DNA of 64,000 nt from Haloimpatiens massiliensis (GCF_900184255.1 NZ_LT854638.1:1-64000); one strand, 5' to 3'. Shown: positions 9,488 to 17,402, counted from the first letter of the stretch. Notes: a model not told the origin generated them from the sequence alone. Translations and numbers: made by a program.

Positions 9488-9796
9488 ATGCTATAGCTTT
9501 ACAAACAAGATTCTATCACAGTTATAGAAAATTTAAAAGATTTTATAACTGTCGTTTTTGTTATAATTGATGATGTTTACTAAGATATAACTCCAGCACA
9601 TATTAAAAATCGTAGAAACGGTAAGACCGCTATTATGAGTGATAGTGAAATAATTTCCATATCACTAGTTGGTGAACTTATGTCCATTGATTCTGAAAAA
9701 TCTTGGGTTAGTTATTGCAAGAATAATTTTAAAGATTTATTCCCTAGATTTTGCAATAGAAGTCGTTTTAACCGATTAAGAAGCTTTCATGTTTGA
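9488..9796 (+). pseudogene. IS982-type transposase remnant (N-terminal part)
   Basis: From ATG 9488 the frame reads like the first ~100 residues of an IS982-family transposase (ITVIENLKDF, IIDDVY, IKNRRNGK, MSDSEIISISLVGEL, RSRFNRLRS). Stop codons interrupt at codons 3 and 32, and the homology ends where the half palindrome begins at ~9779. The catalytic region is missing. A good ribosome site (GGAGG) precedes the ATG. The family call is from memory of the motif pattern. Confidence 0.7.
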
Positions 9797-9920
9797 GCGC
9801 TGTTAGAAGCGAGTTTGAAAGCTTTAGGGGATTAAAATTTGAAAACATAAGAATTTCTTGGCGTATTGCGAACAGTCTAAAAAAATATATTTATTGTGGA
9901 CTTAAAGACAGATTTTTCTT
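9779..9920. repeat. Degraded half copy of the nested palindrome
   Basis: AAGCTTTCATGTTTGA, GAAAGCTTTAGGGGATTAAA and TTCTTGGCGTATTG repeat, in inverse orientation, one arm and the centre of the 9061-9291 element, and GACAGATTTTT at the end answers its terminal AAAAATCTG. The other arm is missing. It abuts the truncated transposase, which suggests insertion into or recombination with it. Confidence 0.7.
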
Positions 9921-9965
9921 ATGGCACTTGCGCCACAAATATATTCTTATTAATGAAAAAATGTG

Positions 9966-9994
9966 TTGACAATATGGAGAATATTTATTATAAT
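9966..9994 (+). promoter_or_regulatory. Consensus promoter of the first tRNA-Ser gene
   Basis: TTGACA (9966-9971), a 17-base spacer and TATAAT (9989-9994), 19 bases upstream of the tRNA. Confidence 0.8.
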
Positions 9995-10013
9995 AGTCAT
10001 TGTCGTGAGACTC

Positions 10014-10104
10014 GGAGAGATGGTCGAGTTGGTTTAAGGCACCGGTCTTGAAAACCGGCGTGCGTGGAAGCGCACCTAGGGTTCGAATCCCTATCTCTCC
10101 GCCA
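10014..10104 (+). tRNA. tRNA-Ser (TGA), copy 1
   Basis: A 91-nt class II tRNA with long variable arm (GCGTGCGTGGAAGCGCACC), acceptor GGAGAGA/TCTCTCC, anticodon TGA in loop CTTGAAA, and encoded CCA. It is identical over its length to the copy 164 bases downstream. Confidence 0.97.
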
Positions 10105-10131
10105 TATTTAATAATATAATTAAAAAAATCA

Positions 10132-10160
10132 TTGACAATTCAATGTATATTTATTATAAT
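10132..10160 (+). promoter_or_regulatory. Consensus promoter of the second tRNA-Ser gene
   Basis: TTGACA (10132-10137), a 17-base spacer and TATAAT (10155-10160). It duplicates the layout of the promoter before copy 1, so the repeated unit includes the promoter. Confidence 0.8.
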
Positions 10161-10177
10161 ATTCATTGTCACAACTT

Positions 10178-10268
10178 GGAGAGATGGTCGAGTTGGTTTA
10201 AGGCACCGGTCTTGAAAACCGGCGTGCGTGGAAGCGCACCTAGGGTTCGAATCCCTATCTCTCCGCCA
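10178..10268 (+). tRNA. tRNA-Ser (TGA), copy 2
   Basis: Same 91-nt sequence and anticodon TGA as copy 1, with its own consensus promoter. It is a tandem duplication with a 164-bp period. Confidence 0.97.
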
Positions 10269-10295
10269 TAATTTAATAATAAATTTTGAGGGCAT

Positions 10296-10386
10296 GGAGA
10301 AATACTCAAGTGGCTGAAGAGGCGCCCCTGCTAAGGGCGTAGGTCGGGTAACTGGCGCCCGGGTTCAAATCCCGGTTTCTCCGCCA
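10296..10386 (+). tRNA. tRNA-Ser (GCT)
   Basis: A 91-nt class II tRNA with acceptor GGAGAAA/TTTCTCC, anticodon GCT in loop CTGCTAA, a long variable arm and encoded CCA. It reads AGC/AGT serine codons. It lies 27 bases after copy 2 of tRNA-Ser(TGA), probably on the same transcript. Confidence 0.97.
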
Positions 10387-10424
10387 AAACATCTAACTAA
10401 AAGTTAGATGTTTTTTATTTTTTT
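10387..10424 (+). terminator. Terminator of the tRNA-Ser cluster
   Basis: AACATCTAAC and GTTAGATGTT pair around TAAAA and run into a T-rich tract, directly after the last CCA. Confidence 0.88.
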
Positions 10425-10636
10425 GTTCCTTTACACATAAAGTTCTTTTAAAAACTTATAAGCTTACATAATTCAAGGTATTTTTAACCTTATTATACGT
10501 TGAACAATTTTTCTTAAAGAGGTATAATTAACTTAGAAAATGATAAACTTAAAAGATAATAAACAAATTTCTTAGTTTCAGGTGGAGTATTACAGTATAT
10601 ATCCATCAGATAAATATAATATAAGAAGGGGATAGT

Positions 10637-11155
10637 GTGTTAAAGGGTAAAAAGGTGATTTTAAAGTCAATGGAAAGAAAAGAAGTATCTAATATATACA
10701 ATATATTATGTGATAAAGAAGTTAGGGAATTCGATGGTGCATATATTATATTGCCAAGCAAAGAGTACATATTAGAAAAATTCCATGAAATTACGTCAGG
10801 AAATACCAAATATTTAACAATAGTAAATGAAAAGGGACTTACTATAGGATACATAACCTATAAAGAATGTAAAGATGGCGTAAATGTATATTCTTTGGGC
10901 ATAACAATAGGTAAAAATTTTTGGGGAAAAGGATATGGTCAAGATTCAATAAATACTTTGTTAAGCTATTTATTTCTAGATAAAGGAGCTACTAGAGTAG
11001 AGCTAGAAGTGGTAGACTTAAATTTAAAAGCTATAAATTGTTATAAAAAGTGTGGATTTAAAGAAGAGGGCCAGAAGCGAAATAGATATTTTGTTAAAGG
11101 TAAATACACTAATATAGTTATTATGGGTATATTAAAGGAAGAATTTGTATTATAA
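10637..11155 (+). CDS. GNAT family N-acetyltransferase (RimJ/RimL type)
   Basis: A 172-residue acetyltransferase. The acetyl-CoA loop is visible as GKNFWGKGYGQDS (~93-105), and the C-terminal pattern NLKAINCYKKCGFKEEGQ (~130-147) is typical of the RimJ/RimL subgroup that acetylates N-termini or small molecules. The substrate cannot be told. The start is GTG at 10637 with AAGGGG upstream. It is monocistronic, between the tRNA-Ser cluster and tRNA-Arg. Confidence 0.88.
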   Translation: MLKGKKVILKSMERKEVSNIYNILCDKEVREFDGAYIILPSKEYILEKFHEITSGNTKYLTIVNEKGLTIGYITYKECKDGVNVYSLGITIGKNFWGKGYGQDSINTLLSYLFLDKGATRVELEVVDLNLKAINCYKKCGFKEEGQKRNRYFVKGKYTNIVIMGILKEEFVL

Positions 11156-11227
11156 AGTTTTTAATTAAAATATTTGATTTTTTCTTCGTAATGTGATAAT
11201 ATTATAATGTTTCAAATTGCATATTTT

Positions 11228-11304
11228 GCGTCAGTAGCTCAGTTGGATAGAGTAGCTGGCTACGAACCAGTTGGCCGGGGGTTCGAATCCTCTCTGACGC
11301 ACCA
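11228..11304 (+). tRNA. tRNA-Arg (ACG), also the integration site
   Basis: A 77-nt cloverleaf with acceptor GCGTCAG/CTGACGC, anticodon ACG in loop CTACGAA and encoded CCA. Its 3' 45 bases recur at 23807-23851. The gene therefore remains whole after integration of the element, which supplies the 3' part. Confidence 0.96.
11260..11304 (+). repeat. Left attachment site (attL), 3' end of tRNA-Arg
   Basis: A 45-bp segment from the anticodon loop to CCA, matched at 23807-23851 with three differences (C/T, G/A, C/T). Confidence 0.88.
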
Positions 11305-11307
11305 TAT

Positions 11308-11346
11308 AAAACCCTGTAATATCAATAGTTACAGGGTTTTATTATT
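11308..11346 (+). terminator. Terminator after tRNA-Arg
   Basis: AAACCCTGTAA pairs with TTACAGGGTTT and is followed by a T-rich tract. It is carried by the element and replaces the original tRNA terminator that now lies after attR. Confidence 0.82.
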
Positions 11347-11354
11347 TTTTTAAG

Positions 11355-11392
11355 TTGTCGTTACAATGCGTTTTGTCGTTAATTTGTCGTTA
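11355..11392 (+). repeat. Integrase arm-type sites, left end
   Basis: Three direct copies of TTGTCGTTA at 11355, 11373 and 11384, between attL and the integrase gene. The same 9-mer recurs near attR. The position just inside the attachment site is typical of arm-type sites bound by the N-terminal domain of tyrosine integrases. Confidence 0.68.
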
Positions 11393-11409
11393 ATTTATTT
11401 TTTTGAATA

Positions 11410-11438
11410 TAAAAGGCCCTTCCAAAAGGAATGGCCTA
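11410..11438 (-). terminator. Terminator of the leftward integrase operon
   Basis: On the minus strand AGGCCATTCC pairs with GGAAGGGCCT around TTTT and is followed by TTTTATATTC. It begins just after the integrase stop codon. Confidence 0.72.
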
Positions 11439-11441
11439 AAG

Positions 11442-12572
11442 CTATTTACATATAATATTATTTAATTTATTAACCGCTTCTTTTTGCATATCTGGGAGTA
11501 CATGAGAATAAGTATTTAATGTTAGGTTTACAGAGCTATGCCCTAGGCGTTCAGCTACTATCTTAGGGTTAATATTAGCCTTTAACATTAAGGTGGCGTG
11601 TGTGTGTCTTAAGTCGTGAAATCTTATATATGGGATAGTTAGCTCTTCACATATACCATATTCTTTCATAACCCTATTATAATTTCTTGATATATACTGT
11701 GGTTCATAAGGCAAACCAGTTTTCTTTTGACATACGACGAAATTCGTTTCTTGATAATATTCACCGTATTTTAATTTATTTTCTTTTTGTTCTTTATTTA
11801 ATTGCTTCAGTTCTTTTATGGTATAATCTAATAAGATAATTTTACGTTTTGAACTTTCAGTTTTTAATGGGAGCAGCTCCAGGAAATCGTCAACCTTTTG
11901 GAGTTGCTTTTCTACGTATATGATACCTTCATCTAAATTAACTTTATCCCATGTAAGGCCAGCAATTTCTCCTAATCGCATCCCTGTAGTTGCTGCTAAC
12001 ATTACAGGAATATAACATGTCATATTCTTTAAGCGTTCTAATAACTTATTTAATTGAACTTCATCATATACATTTAATTCAGCTTTTGCCCTTTTAGGTT
12101 TATCAACTGCTATACAAGGGTTTATATTAACTATTTGCCATTTAATAGCCTGGTTAAAGGCTTTATTTAATAAATTATGAAAGTGCCTAACAGTGGTACT
12201 GGACACCTCTTTTAAGCTTTCAGTATAGAACTCCTGGACATGAATAGCTTTTATTTTAGATAGTTCCATTTTACCAAAGTAAGGTATCAAGTGCTTAGTG
12301 GCAATATATTTATAGGTATTAAATGTTTTATTAGTTAGTTGTGGTTTTATTGAGGTTAGAAATTTTTCCATGTAAATATCAAAAGTTGTTTTTTCAACTT
12401 TAAAATAAGTTCCCTTCTCAATTTCAGTTATTAACAAAGCGGCAGCATTTTCAGCTGCTTTTTTAGTTTTAAAGCCGCCCTTATAGATCCGTTCTCTTTT
12501 TCCGTTGGCATCTCTATCACCAGTATACATTGTAAATTCCCATTTATTATTACGTTTTCTGAATGTGGCCAT
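11442..12572 (-). CDS. int: Tyrosine-type site-specific integrase
   Basis: A 376-residue phage integrase. Residues ~1-60 form the arm-binding domain (FRKRNNKWEFTMYTGDRD), ~60-155 the SAM-like core-binding domain and ~170-370 the catalytic domain. Catalytic residues are visible: Arg in TTGMRLGEIAGL, HDLRHTHATLM, GHSSVNLT and the nucleophile Tyr in LNTYSHVL. It would integrate and excise the element at tRNA-Arg. The start at 12572 is chosen because GAGGTG lies 8 bases upstream; an in-frame ATG at 12602 has no good site. It is adjacent to attL, as expected, and is the last gene of a leftward group with Uma2 and the CI-like gene. Confidence 0.94.
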   Translation of the reverse strand: MATFRKRNNKWEFTMYTGDRDANGKRERIYKGGFKTKKAAENAAALLITEIEKGTYFKVEKTTFDIYMEKFLTSIKPQLTNKTFNTYKYIATKHLIPYFGKMELSKIKAIHVQEFYTESLKEVSSTTVRHFHNLLNKAFNQAIKWQIVNINPCIAVDKPKRAKAELNVYDEVQLNKLLERLKNMTCYIPVMLAATTGMRLGEIAGLTWDKVNLDEGIIYVEKQLQKVDDFLELLPLKTESSKRKIILLDYTIKELKQLNKEQKENKLKYGEYYQETNFVVCQKKTGLPYEPQYISRNYNRVMKEYGICEELTIPYIRFHDLRHTHATLMLKANINPKIVAERLGHSSVNLTLNTYSHVLPDMQKEAVNKLNNIICK

Positions 12573-12618
12573 GGTATCACCTCGCTTTGTGGGGTTCGTC
12601 ATTATAACGATACCTTAA

Positions 12619-13200
12619 TTATAAATTAAATGAATTAAAATCTATGTCTAAGTTATTAAATGTATTTACCTTAATCTTATGGGTGAAATTATACATTTCC
12701 GGAGAGCCATATTCCTTATTTTCATCAAGGTTATACACAAGTATTGTTTTATTTATAGGGTTTACTATCCAGTATTCACTAACACCATACTTTTCATATA
12801 AGTAAGCCTTTTTTATATAGTCGTTACTAGGGTTATAAGGTGATACTATTTCAATTATCATATTAGGTGCACCAGTGCAGCCTTTATCAGTTAATTTATT
12901 TTTATCACATATAACTGATATGTCTGGTTGCACAACATTCTTACAACTGTCTAAGGGTTCATTATTATTCTTTAGTAGTACATCAAATGGAGCCGTATAT
13001 AATTCACATGGACCATTATTAGATTTTATATAGTGGTTTATAACATAAGATAGTTCATTAATTAGTTTTTGATGTATCCTTGAAGGTGCTGGAGCCATGT
13101 TGTAAATTTCCCCCTCTATAATTTCTATTGGTTCATTCTCCGGAAAGGTTTTGTAATCAGCATAGGTGTAAATTTTATTTTGAATAGTATTGTTAATCAT
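12619..13200 (-). CDS. Uma2-family (DUF820) restriction-endonuclease-like protein
   Basis: A 193-residue protein of the Uma2/DUF820 family with a PD-(D/E)xK fold. Visible motifs are IEIIEGEIYNMAPAPS (~22-37), QPDISVIC (~94), PNMIIEIVSP (~114-123) and KAYLYEKYGVSEYWIV (~132-147). The Asp of QPD and the Glu of IEIVSP are the likely metal ligands. The biological target of the family is unknown; nuclease activity is inferred from the fold. It lies between the integrase and the CI-like repressor on the same strand. A gapped palindrome (13227-13258) precedes its start. AGGAGG lies a few bases before the ATG. Confidence 0.82.
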   Translation of the reverse strand: MINNTIQNKIYTYADYKTFPENEPIEIIEGEIYNMAPAPSRIHQKLINELSYVINHYIKSNNGPCELYTAPFDVLLKNNNEPLDSCKNVVQPDISVICDKNKLTDKGCTGAPNMIIEIVSPYNPSNDYIKKAYLYEKYGVSEYWIVNPINKTILVYNLDENKEYGSPEMYNFTHKIKVNTFNNLDIDFNSFNL

Positions 13201-13226
13201 TAATTTTACCTCCTATCGATTTATTT

Positions 13227-13258
13227 GTGGTTACTTTGAATTGTGGGGTAGTAACTAC
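13227..13258. repeat. Gapped palindrome site A
   Basis: GTGGTTAC, 16 bases, GTAACTAC. First of five sites of this form in the element, located between the CI-like gene and the Uma2 gene. Confidence 0.75.
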
Positions 13259-13279
13259 ATTTTGTTAGATGTTGCGAAA

Positions 13280-13705
13280 CTATTTGTTGTCTTTATTTTT
13301 TAATTTGTAGCAATAAAATTCAATAAATTCAATAGTTGCATTATATAAGTTTTCTAATTCTTGGTCATATTCTTCTTTAGATTTATACTTCTTTATATCT
13401 AATAAATATCTTTTATCAGATATAAATTGTGAAAAAGAATCTTTAAAAGTTTTATTAATTCCAACTTCTATTGTATTATCTATTTCTTTAAAACCTTTGC
13501 TTATATTGCCATCAATATCAATTAAATTGATTATAGATACACCAAGAGCCTCAGAAATTTTTTTTAATATCTCAGTACTGGGATTTTCTTTTTTCCCATA
13601 TTCTAATTGTTGAATATATGATATTGAAATTCCAGAGTCATCAGATAATTGCTTTTGAGTAAGACCTTTTTTCTCTCTGATTTGTTTAATTGCTTTTCCT
13701 AGCAT
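13280..13705 (-). CDS. XRE-family repressor (CI-like)
   Basis: A 141-residue regulator. An N-terminal helix-turn-helix of the Cro/CI type (residues ~3-60: KQIREKKGLTQKQLSD, SISYIQQLEYGKKENP) is joined to a ~75-residue C-terminal part with no clear peptidase motif. It is divergent from a 64-residue Cro-like gene across a 138-bp region with a palindromic operator, the layout of a lysogeny switch. It probably keeps the element's rightward genes off. The start is ATG with GGAGGT on the minus strand. Confidence 0.85.
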   Translation of the reverse strand: MLGKAIKQIREKKGLTQKQLSDDSGISISYIQQLEYGKKENPSTEILKKISEALGVSIINLIDIDGNISKGFKEIDNTIEVGINKTFKDSFSQFISDKRYLLDIKKYKSKEEYDQELENLYNATIEFIEFYCYKLKNKDNK

Positions 13706-13772
13706 AACACACCTCCAGTATGTATTTATATTAATTATACCACAAATTTTTTAAAAAATACACAAAATAGTG

Positions 13773-13826
13773 TTGACATTATATAGTGTGTGGTATATAT
13801 TAAATATAACGATTAAACACACTATA
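13773..13826 (+). promoter_or_regulatory. Rightward promoter and operator of the CI/Cro switch
   Basis: TTGACA (13773-13778), a 17-base spacer and TATATT (13796-13801) form a promoter for the Cro-like gene. An inverted pair, TATAGTGTGT (13782-13791) and ACACACTATA (13817-13826), covers the spacer and the start region, as expected of a repressor operator. Confidence 0.72.
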
Positions 13827-13843
13827 ATAAGTGAGGAGGAAAT

Positions 13844-14038
13844 ATGGGCTTAAAATTAAAACTTAAAAGAATAGAAAAAGGCTTTAAACAAGGTGAGTTA
13901 GCTGAAAAAGTAGGTATTTCAAGATATTATTTATCAGCTTTAGAGAATGGCAGAGCTAAGAATCCAAGTATTCTAGTAATGAAAAAAATATCTGAAATAC
14001 TTGAAACATCAGTGGAAGAATTATTCTTCAATGAATAG
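13844..14038 (+). CDS. XRE-family Cro-like regulator
   Basis: A 64-residue protein that is almost only a helix-turn-helix (KRIEKGFKQGELAEKVGIS, RYYLSALENGRAKNPS). Size and divergent position to a longer XRE gene fit a Cro-type antirepressor at the head of the rightward operon. The ATG start follows GAGGAGG. Confidence 0.86.
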   Translation: MGLKLKLKRIEKGFKQGELAEKVGISRYYLSALENGRAKNPSILVMKKISEILETSVEELFFNE

Positions 14039-14040
14039 GA

Positions 14041-14348
14041 CGCAAAAATTTTGGTGACACCGCAATGGCGAACGTAGGATAAGCTAACCCGTAAAATTGA
14101 CGGGGCAGATCAAAAATGAGTAATTTGGAAAATCCCAAAATACTTAAAAAACAGTAGAATAATTATTTTTCTAAAAATTTTTAAATTACAGTTATATTTT
14201 TTAAAAATAATGTGTAATTAGGTATATCATTAACAATTTATTAGCTAAGTTCTAGCAGAAAATCATACTTCGCTAGTCCTAAGAAGATGTATAGGTTAAG
14301 CTCCAGGTAAAACCCACTGGAGGCTAAGGGGTTCAACATAATGTTGAA
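14041..14348 (+). other. Gene-free leader with several hairpins
   Basis: About 300 bases without a credible ORF follow the Cro-like gene. Hairpins are visible: CCCGT/ACGGG (14088-14104), CTCCAG/CTGGAG (14301-14322) and TTCAAC/GTTGAA (14332-14348). The last ends just before the ribosome site of the next gene. It could be a structured untranslated region or a small RNA. No known family was recognised. Confidence 0.4.
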
Positions 14349-14362
14349 GGGGGGTGTTAGCA

Positions 14363-14662
14363 ATGAAAACTAAGCAGTTATTGAAATATGCTGATATAAA
14401 GTCAGACGTGTTGGAAAGTTATAATGTTGGATCAACAGCAAGTATAACACTTAACGGAGTTATGTTTGATGAGGGGTTAATTTCCAAAATAGACTTTATA
14501 AAACATACTTTTAAAGATGGCACTGATAATTTATTTATAAAGCTTTACATGGGTCATATCAATGTAGCTACGGTAGTTACAACTGATGATTATGTAATAG
14601 AGCAAGATGATGATAAATATCCGTCATATTGGATAAGAGAAGCGGAAGAATATGATTATTGA
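14363..14662 (+). CDS. Hypothetical protein, element early operon
   Basis: A 99-residue protein that I do not recognise. It is acidic at the C-terminus, contains no cysteine and has no membrane segment. The ATG at 14363 is preferred because GGGGGGTG lies 7 bases upstream; the GTG at 14354 overlaps that site. It is the first gene after the structured leader and 20 bases before the excisionase-like gene, so it is probably an early regulatory protein of the element. Confidence 0.62.
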   Translation: MKTKQLLKYADIKSDVLESYNVGSTASITLNGVMFDEGLISKIDFIKHTFKDGTDNLFIKLYMGHINVATVVTTDDYVIEQDDDKYPSYWIREAEEYDY

Positions 14663-14682
14663 TTGAGGAGGGGAGAACAGGC

Positions 14683-14877
14683 ATGCAAGTTAAAGCAAAA
14701 TTAGATAATGTGTATACACCCAAGGAAGTTGCTCCAATGCTTAGATTACACATAAACAGTGTTTATGAATTAGTTGCAACAGGAGAATTGAGAGCTATAA
14801 GAGTAGGTAGAAAAATATTAATAAGTGAAACTGCTATAGGTGAATTTATAAATGGTGATAGTGGTTGTAATAAGTAG
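14683..14877 (+). CDS. Excisionase-like helix-turn-helix protein
   Basis: A 64-residue MerR/Xis-type DNA-binding protein (HTH_17): YTPKEVAPMLRLHINSVYEL, then GELRAIRVGRKILISETAI. Such proteins act as excisionases that bend att DNA, or as small regulators such as AlpA. The ATG at 14683 follows GAGGAGGGGAG; upstream in-frame starts lack a ribosome site. It lies in the rightward operon before the replication genes, so a regulator role is as likely as excision. Confidence 0.8.
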   Translation: MQVKAKLDNVYTPKEVAPMLRLHINSVYELVATGELRAIRVGRKILISETAIGEFINGDSGCNK

Positions 14878-14885
14878 GTGGTGGC

Positions 14886-15689
14886 GTGCAAGGATGGATA
14901 AAACTTTACAGAGAATTACTTCAAAGCGACGTGTTCTATAATGAAAAGCTATTAAAAGTGTTTATTTGGTGTTTATGCAAAGCAAGTCATACTAATCATA
15001 TGCAAATGGTAGGTAGACAATCTGTACCATTAGAACCTGGGCAATTTGTTACAGGTAGACTAAAAGCCGGAATAGAATTAAATATGCCACCATCTACTGC
15101 ATGGGATTATTTAAAACTTTTAGAACGTAGTGGCACTATGAATATAAAGTCCAACAACAAATTTTCTATTGTAACCATTGAAAACTGGGGAAAATATCAA
15201 AATGATATTAAAAATCCGACAACAAATGAACAACAAATGGACAACAAGCCGACAACAAATGAACAACAAATGAACACAAACAAGAATGGTAAGAATGATA
15301 AGAATGTAAAGAAAAATATATATAGTGATATTTTTAATCTGTATTTAGAACAGGAAATAATTAAACATAAAGAATTAACTGACACTATGAAAAAAGCAAT
15401 AGATAAAGCAACTAAGAAATTTTCTATAGATGAAATTAAATTAGCGATAACTAGATATGGGGTTATGTACAGAGATAAAGAAAATACCTATGCTAAAGAC
15501 TATTGTAAATATAAATGGACATTACAGGAACTATTAACAAGAGAAAAGGGAATATCAGAGTTTTTAAATGAAGGGGGTAAATGGATTAGATACACAGATA
15601 AGCAGCAAGGCAATAATTTTGAAGATAAGAAAACACAAGAAGCATATGCAGCACTAGAGCACTTAAAAGGAGGGATAGAGTTTGATTAA
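14886..15689 (+). CDS. DnaD-like replisome organiser / helicase-loader protein
   Basis: A 267-residue protein. Residues ~1-105 form a winged-helix replication-organiser domain (QGWIKLYRELLQSDVFYNEK, GQFVTGRLKAGIEL, STAWDYLKLLERSG). A low-complexity linker follows with two copies of PTTNEQQM (~112-135). The C-terminal ~110 residues include a helical part like those in phage replication proteins. It would mark the origin and recruit helicase. The start is GTG at 14886 with GTGGTGG upstream, and the stop overlaps the TTG start of the helicase gene by 8 bases, a coupled pair. Confidence 0.78.
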   Translation: MQGWIKLYRELLQSDVFYNEKLLKVFIWCLCKASHTNHMQMVGRQSVPLEPGQFVTGRLKAGIELNMPPSTAWDYLKLLERSGTMNIKSNNKFSIVTIENWGKYQNDIKNPTTNEQQMDNKPTTNEQQMNTNKNGKNDKNVKKNIYSDIFNLYLEQEIIKHKELTDTMKKAIDKATKKFSIDEIKLAITRYGVMYRDKENTYAKDYCKYKWTLQELLTREKGISEFLNEGGKWIRYTDKQQGNNFEDKKTQEAYAALEHLKGGIEFD

Positions 15690-17022
15690 CTTAATAGACA
15701 CCAGGGCAAATGAGGTTGAAATACTTAGCCTCATGCTTAAGGATAAAGATTCTAGAATTGAGGTAATCAATAAATTAAAGGCTGATTATTTTAGCACAGA
15801 TTTATATAAAAGGTTATTCAAAACTATAGAAAATATGGAGCGTAATCAAGAAAATATTGATTTAACTCTAGTAATTCAAAAGATGGATATGTTGAGCTTG
15901 AGAAAAGATGGGGACATAGTAGAAGTATCAGAGATTTACAACAACTTTTCAACTCCTATCACATTAAATCAGCACATTGAAAAATTAATTGAAGGCTATA
16001 GATCCAATGAGTTTAAAAAGAAAATGTATAACCTTAGTTTAACAGATAAACCTCTAGATACTGATGGGGTTATAAATGAACTTAGTAAAATAATAGAAGA
16101 TAGGCAAATAGAAGAATCAAGCACTATAACACTACAAGAATGGTTATTAAATGAAGTTAGTGAGCGTATAGAACTTGATAAGCCTAAGCCAATGGGTTTA
16201 TTAACTGGATATAGGGATTTAGATAAAATATTAAAGGGAATAGTACCAGGCAGTTTAGTTACTTTACTGGCCAGAAGTGGTATTGGAAAGACTACTTTTT
16301 CAACAGAATTAACTAAAAAGATAGCTTGCAAAGGTGAAGCAGTGACGTATTTTTCTTTAGAAATGCCACCGGAACAAATGTATTTAAAAATGGTTTTATC
16401 CCAGGCTAAATTAAGAGTAGATGATTATATATCCATTACTAGAAATAGCGGAAAGATAGTTGAGAGCTTATCAATAGCAAGTAATAAGATATCCGCCTTA
16501 AATATTAATTTTTTACAAGAGAGAAACATTGATAAAATAATAAACTTAATAAATTACTATGTAAGAAAAAAGAATACTAAAGTGTTTTTTATAGACTACT
16601 TAAACATACTAGGCAGCAACATGAACACAAGCAATACAGATATTTTATATAACGAAATTACCGCAGAACTTAAGCAAGTGGCATTAAAGACAGGATCCAT
16701 TATATTCTTAATAGCACAATCTAATAGAGCAGTGGATAAACAACAGGATAAAAGGCCTAATGTTAAGGATATAAAGGATTCATCTTCAATAGAACAAAAC
16801 AGTGACTATATAATAGCACTTTATAGAAATTTGGATTTTAATAATCCTACTAAAAGACAGGAACTTAATGACCAGGGAAAGATAAATTATAGAAAGCCTA
16901 ACGCAGATGTGAATCCGGAATGCTTTGAATTGATAGTTTTGAAAAATAGGCATACCGGAGAATGTGGAACGGTATATTTCAAGTATTTATCTAACTTAGG
17001 ATATTTGGATTGGCCATATTAA
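15682..17022 (+). CDS. DnaB-type replicative helicase of the element
   Basis: A 446-residue RecA-fold helicase. It has an N-terminal DnaB domain (ANEVEILSLMLKDKDSR, ~8-24), Walker A ARSGIGKTTFS (~196-206), Walker B VFFIDYLNIL (~294-303) and the Q-motif region FLIAQSNRAVDKQ (~336-348). Length and domains fit DnaB, somewhat diverged from chromosomal DnaB. The TTG start at 15682 overlaps the DnaD-like gene, so the two probably act together in starting replication of the element. Confidence 0.92.
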   Translation: MINLIDTRANEVEILSLMLKDKDSRIEVINKLKADYFSTDLYKRLFKTIENMERNQENIDLTLVIQKMDMLSLRKDGDIVEVSEIYNNFSTPITLNQHIEKLIEGYRSNEFKKKMYNLSLTDKPLDTDGVINELSKIIEDRQIEESSTITLQEWLLNEVSERIELDKPKPMGLLTGYRDLDKILKGIVPGSLVTLLARSGIGKTTFSTELTKKIACKGEAVTYFSLEMPPEQMYLKMVLSQAKLRVDDYISITRNSGKIVESLSIASNKISALNINFLQERNIDKIINLINYYVRKKNTKVFFIDYLNILGSNMNTSNTDILYNEITAELKQVALKTGSIIFLIAQSNRAVDKQQDKRPNVKDIKDSSSIEQNSDYIIALYRNLDFNNPTKRQELNDQGKINYRKPNADVNPECFELIVLKNRHTGECGTVYFKYLSNLGYLDWPY

Positions 17023-17042
17023 AAAAGAGGAGGAGTTATATC

Positions 17043-17237
17043 ATGTATTGGGATTATTTATATTCAATTTTAAAAATGACTAGAGAAGGCAAAGACACAA
17101 TGCCTATACAAGATGAAAGGTACAGAAAAGCTATTGTAAATAGTATAAGTATAAAAGACATTGAAGAAATGGAAGCGAAAGAAATCAAAGAGGCAGTAAT
17201 TAATTATCTTCAAGTAGTAGCTCCGGAATTTAAATAG
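17043..17237 (+). CDS. Small hypothetical protein
   Basis: A 64-residue protein of unknown function (MYWDYLYSILKMTREGKDTM at the start). The ATG at 17043 has AGGAGGAG 9 bases upstream, better than the earlier in-frame start at 17010 that overlaps the helicase gene. Helical and charged, no known domain. It is part of the run of tiny genes after dnaB. Confidence 0.6.
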   Translation: MYWDYLYSILKMTREGKDTMPIQDERYRKAIVNSISIKDIEEMEAKEIKEAVINYLQVVAPEFK

Positions 17238-17255
17238 AATTAAAGAGAGGTATAT

Positions 17256-17402
17256 ATGAAAGAGGATTTACAAGCCACAATCAAAAAAGTGGGAGATAAA
17301 TATAAAACCGCCCCTAAGCAATTAAAAATAACTATAGGAGAAATACTGGCAGGTAAAATAAAACTCAAAATACAGGAGGAAAGCAATGGAAGAAATAATT
17401 AG
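17256..17402 (+). CDS. Tiny hypothetical protein
   Basis: A 48-residue Lys-rich ORF (TIKKVGDKYKTAPKQ) with AGAGAGG before the ATG. It overlaps the next tiny ORF by 17 bases in another frame. The tight spacing and ribosome site support expression; function unknown. Confidence 0.5.
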   Translation: MKEDLQATIKKVGDKYKTAPKQLKITIGEILAGKIKLKIQEESNGRNN

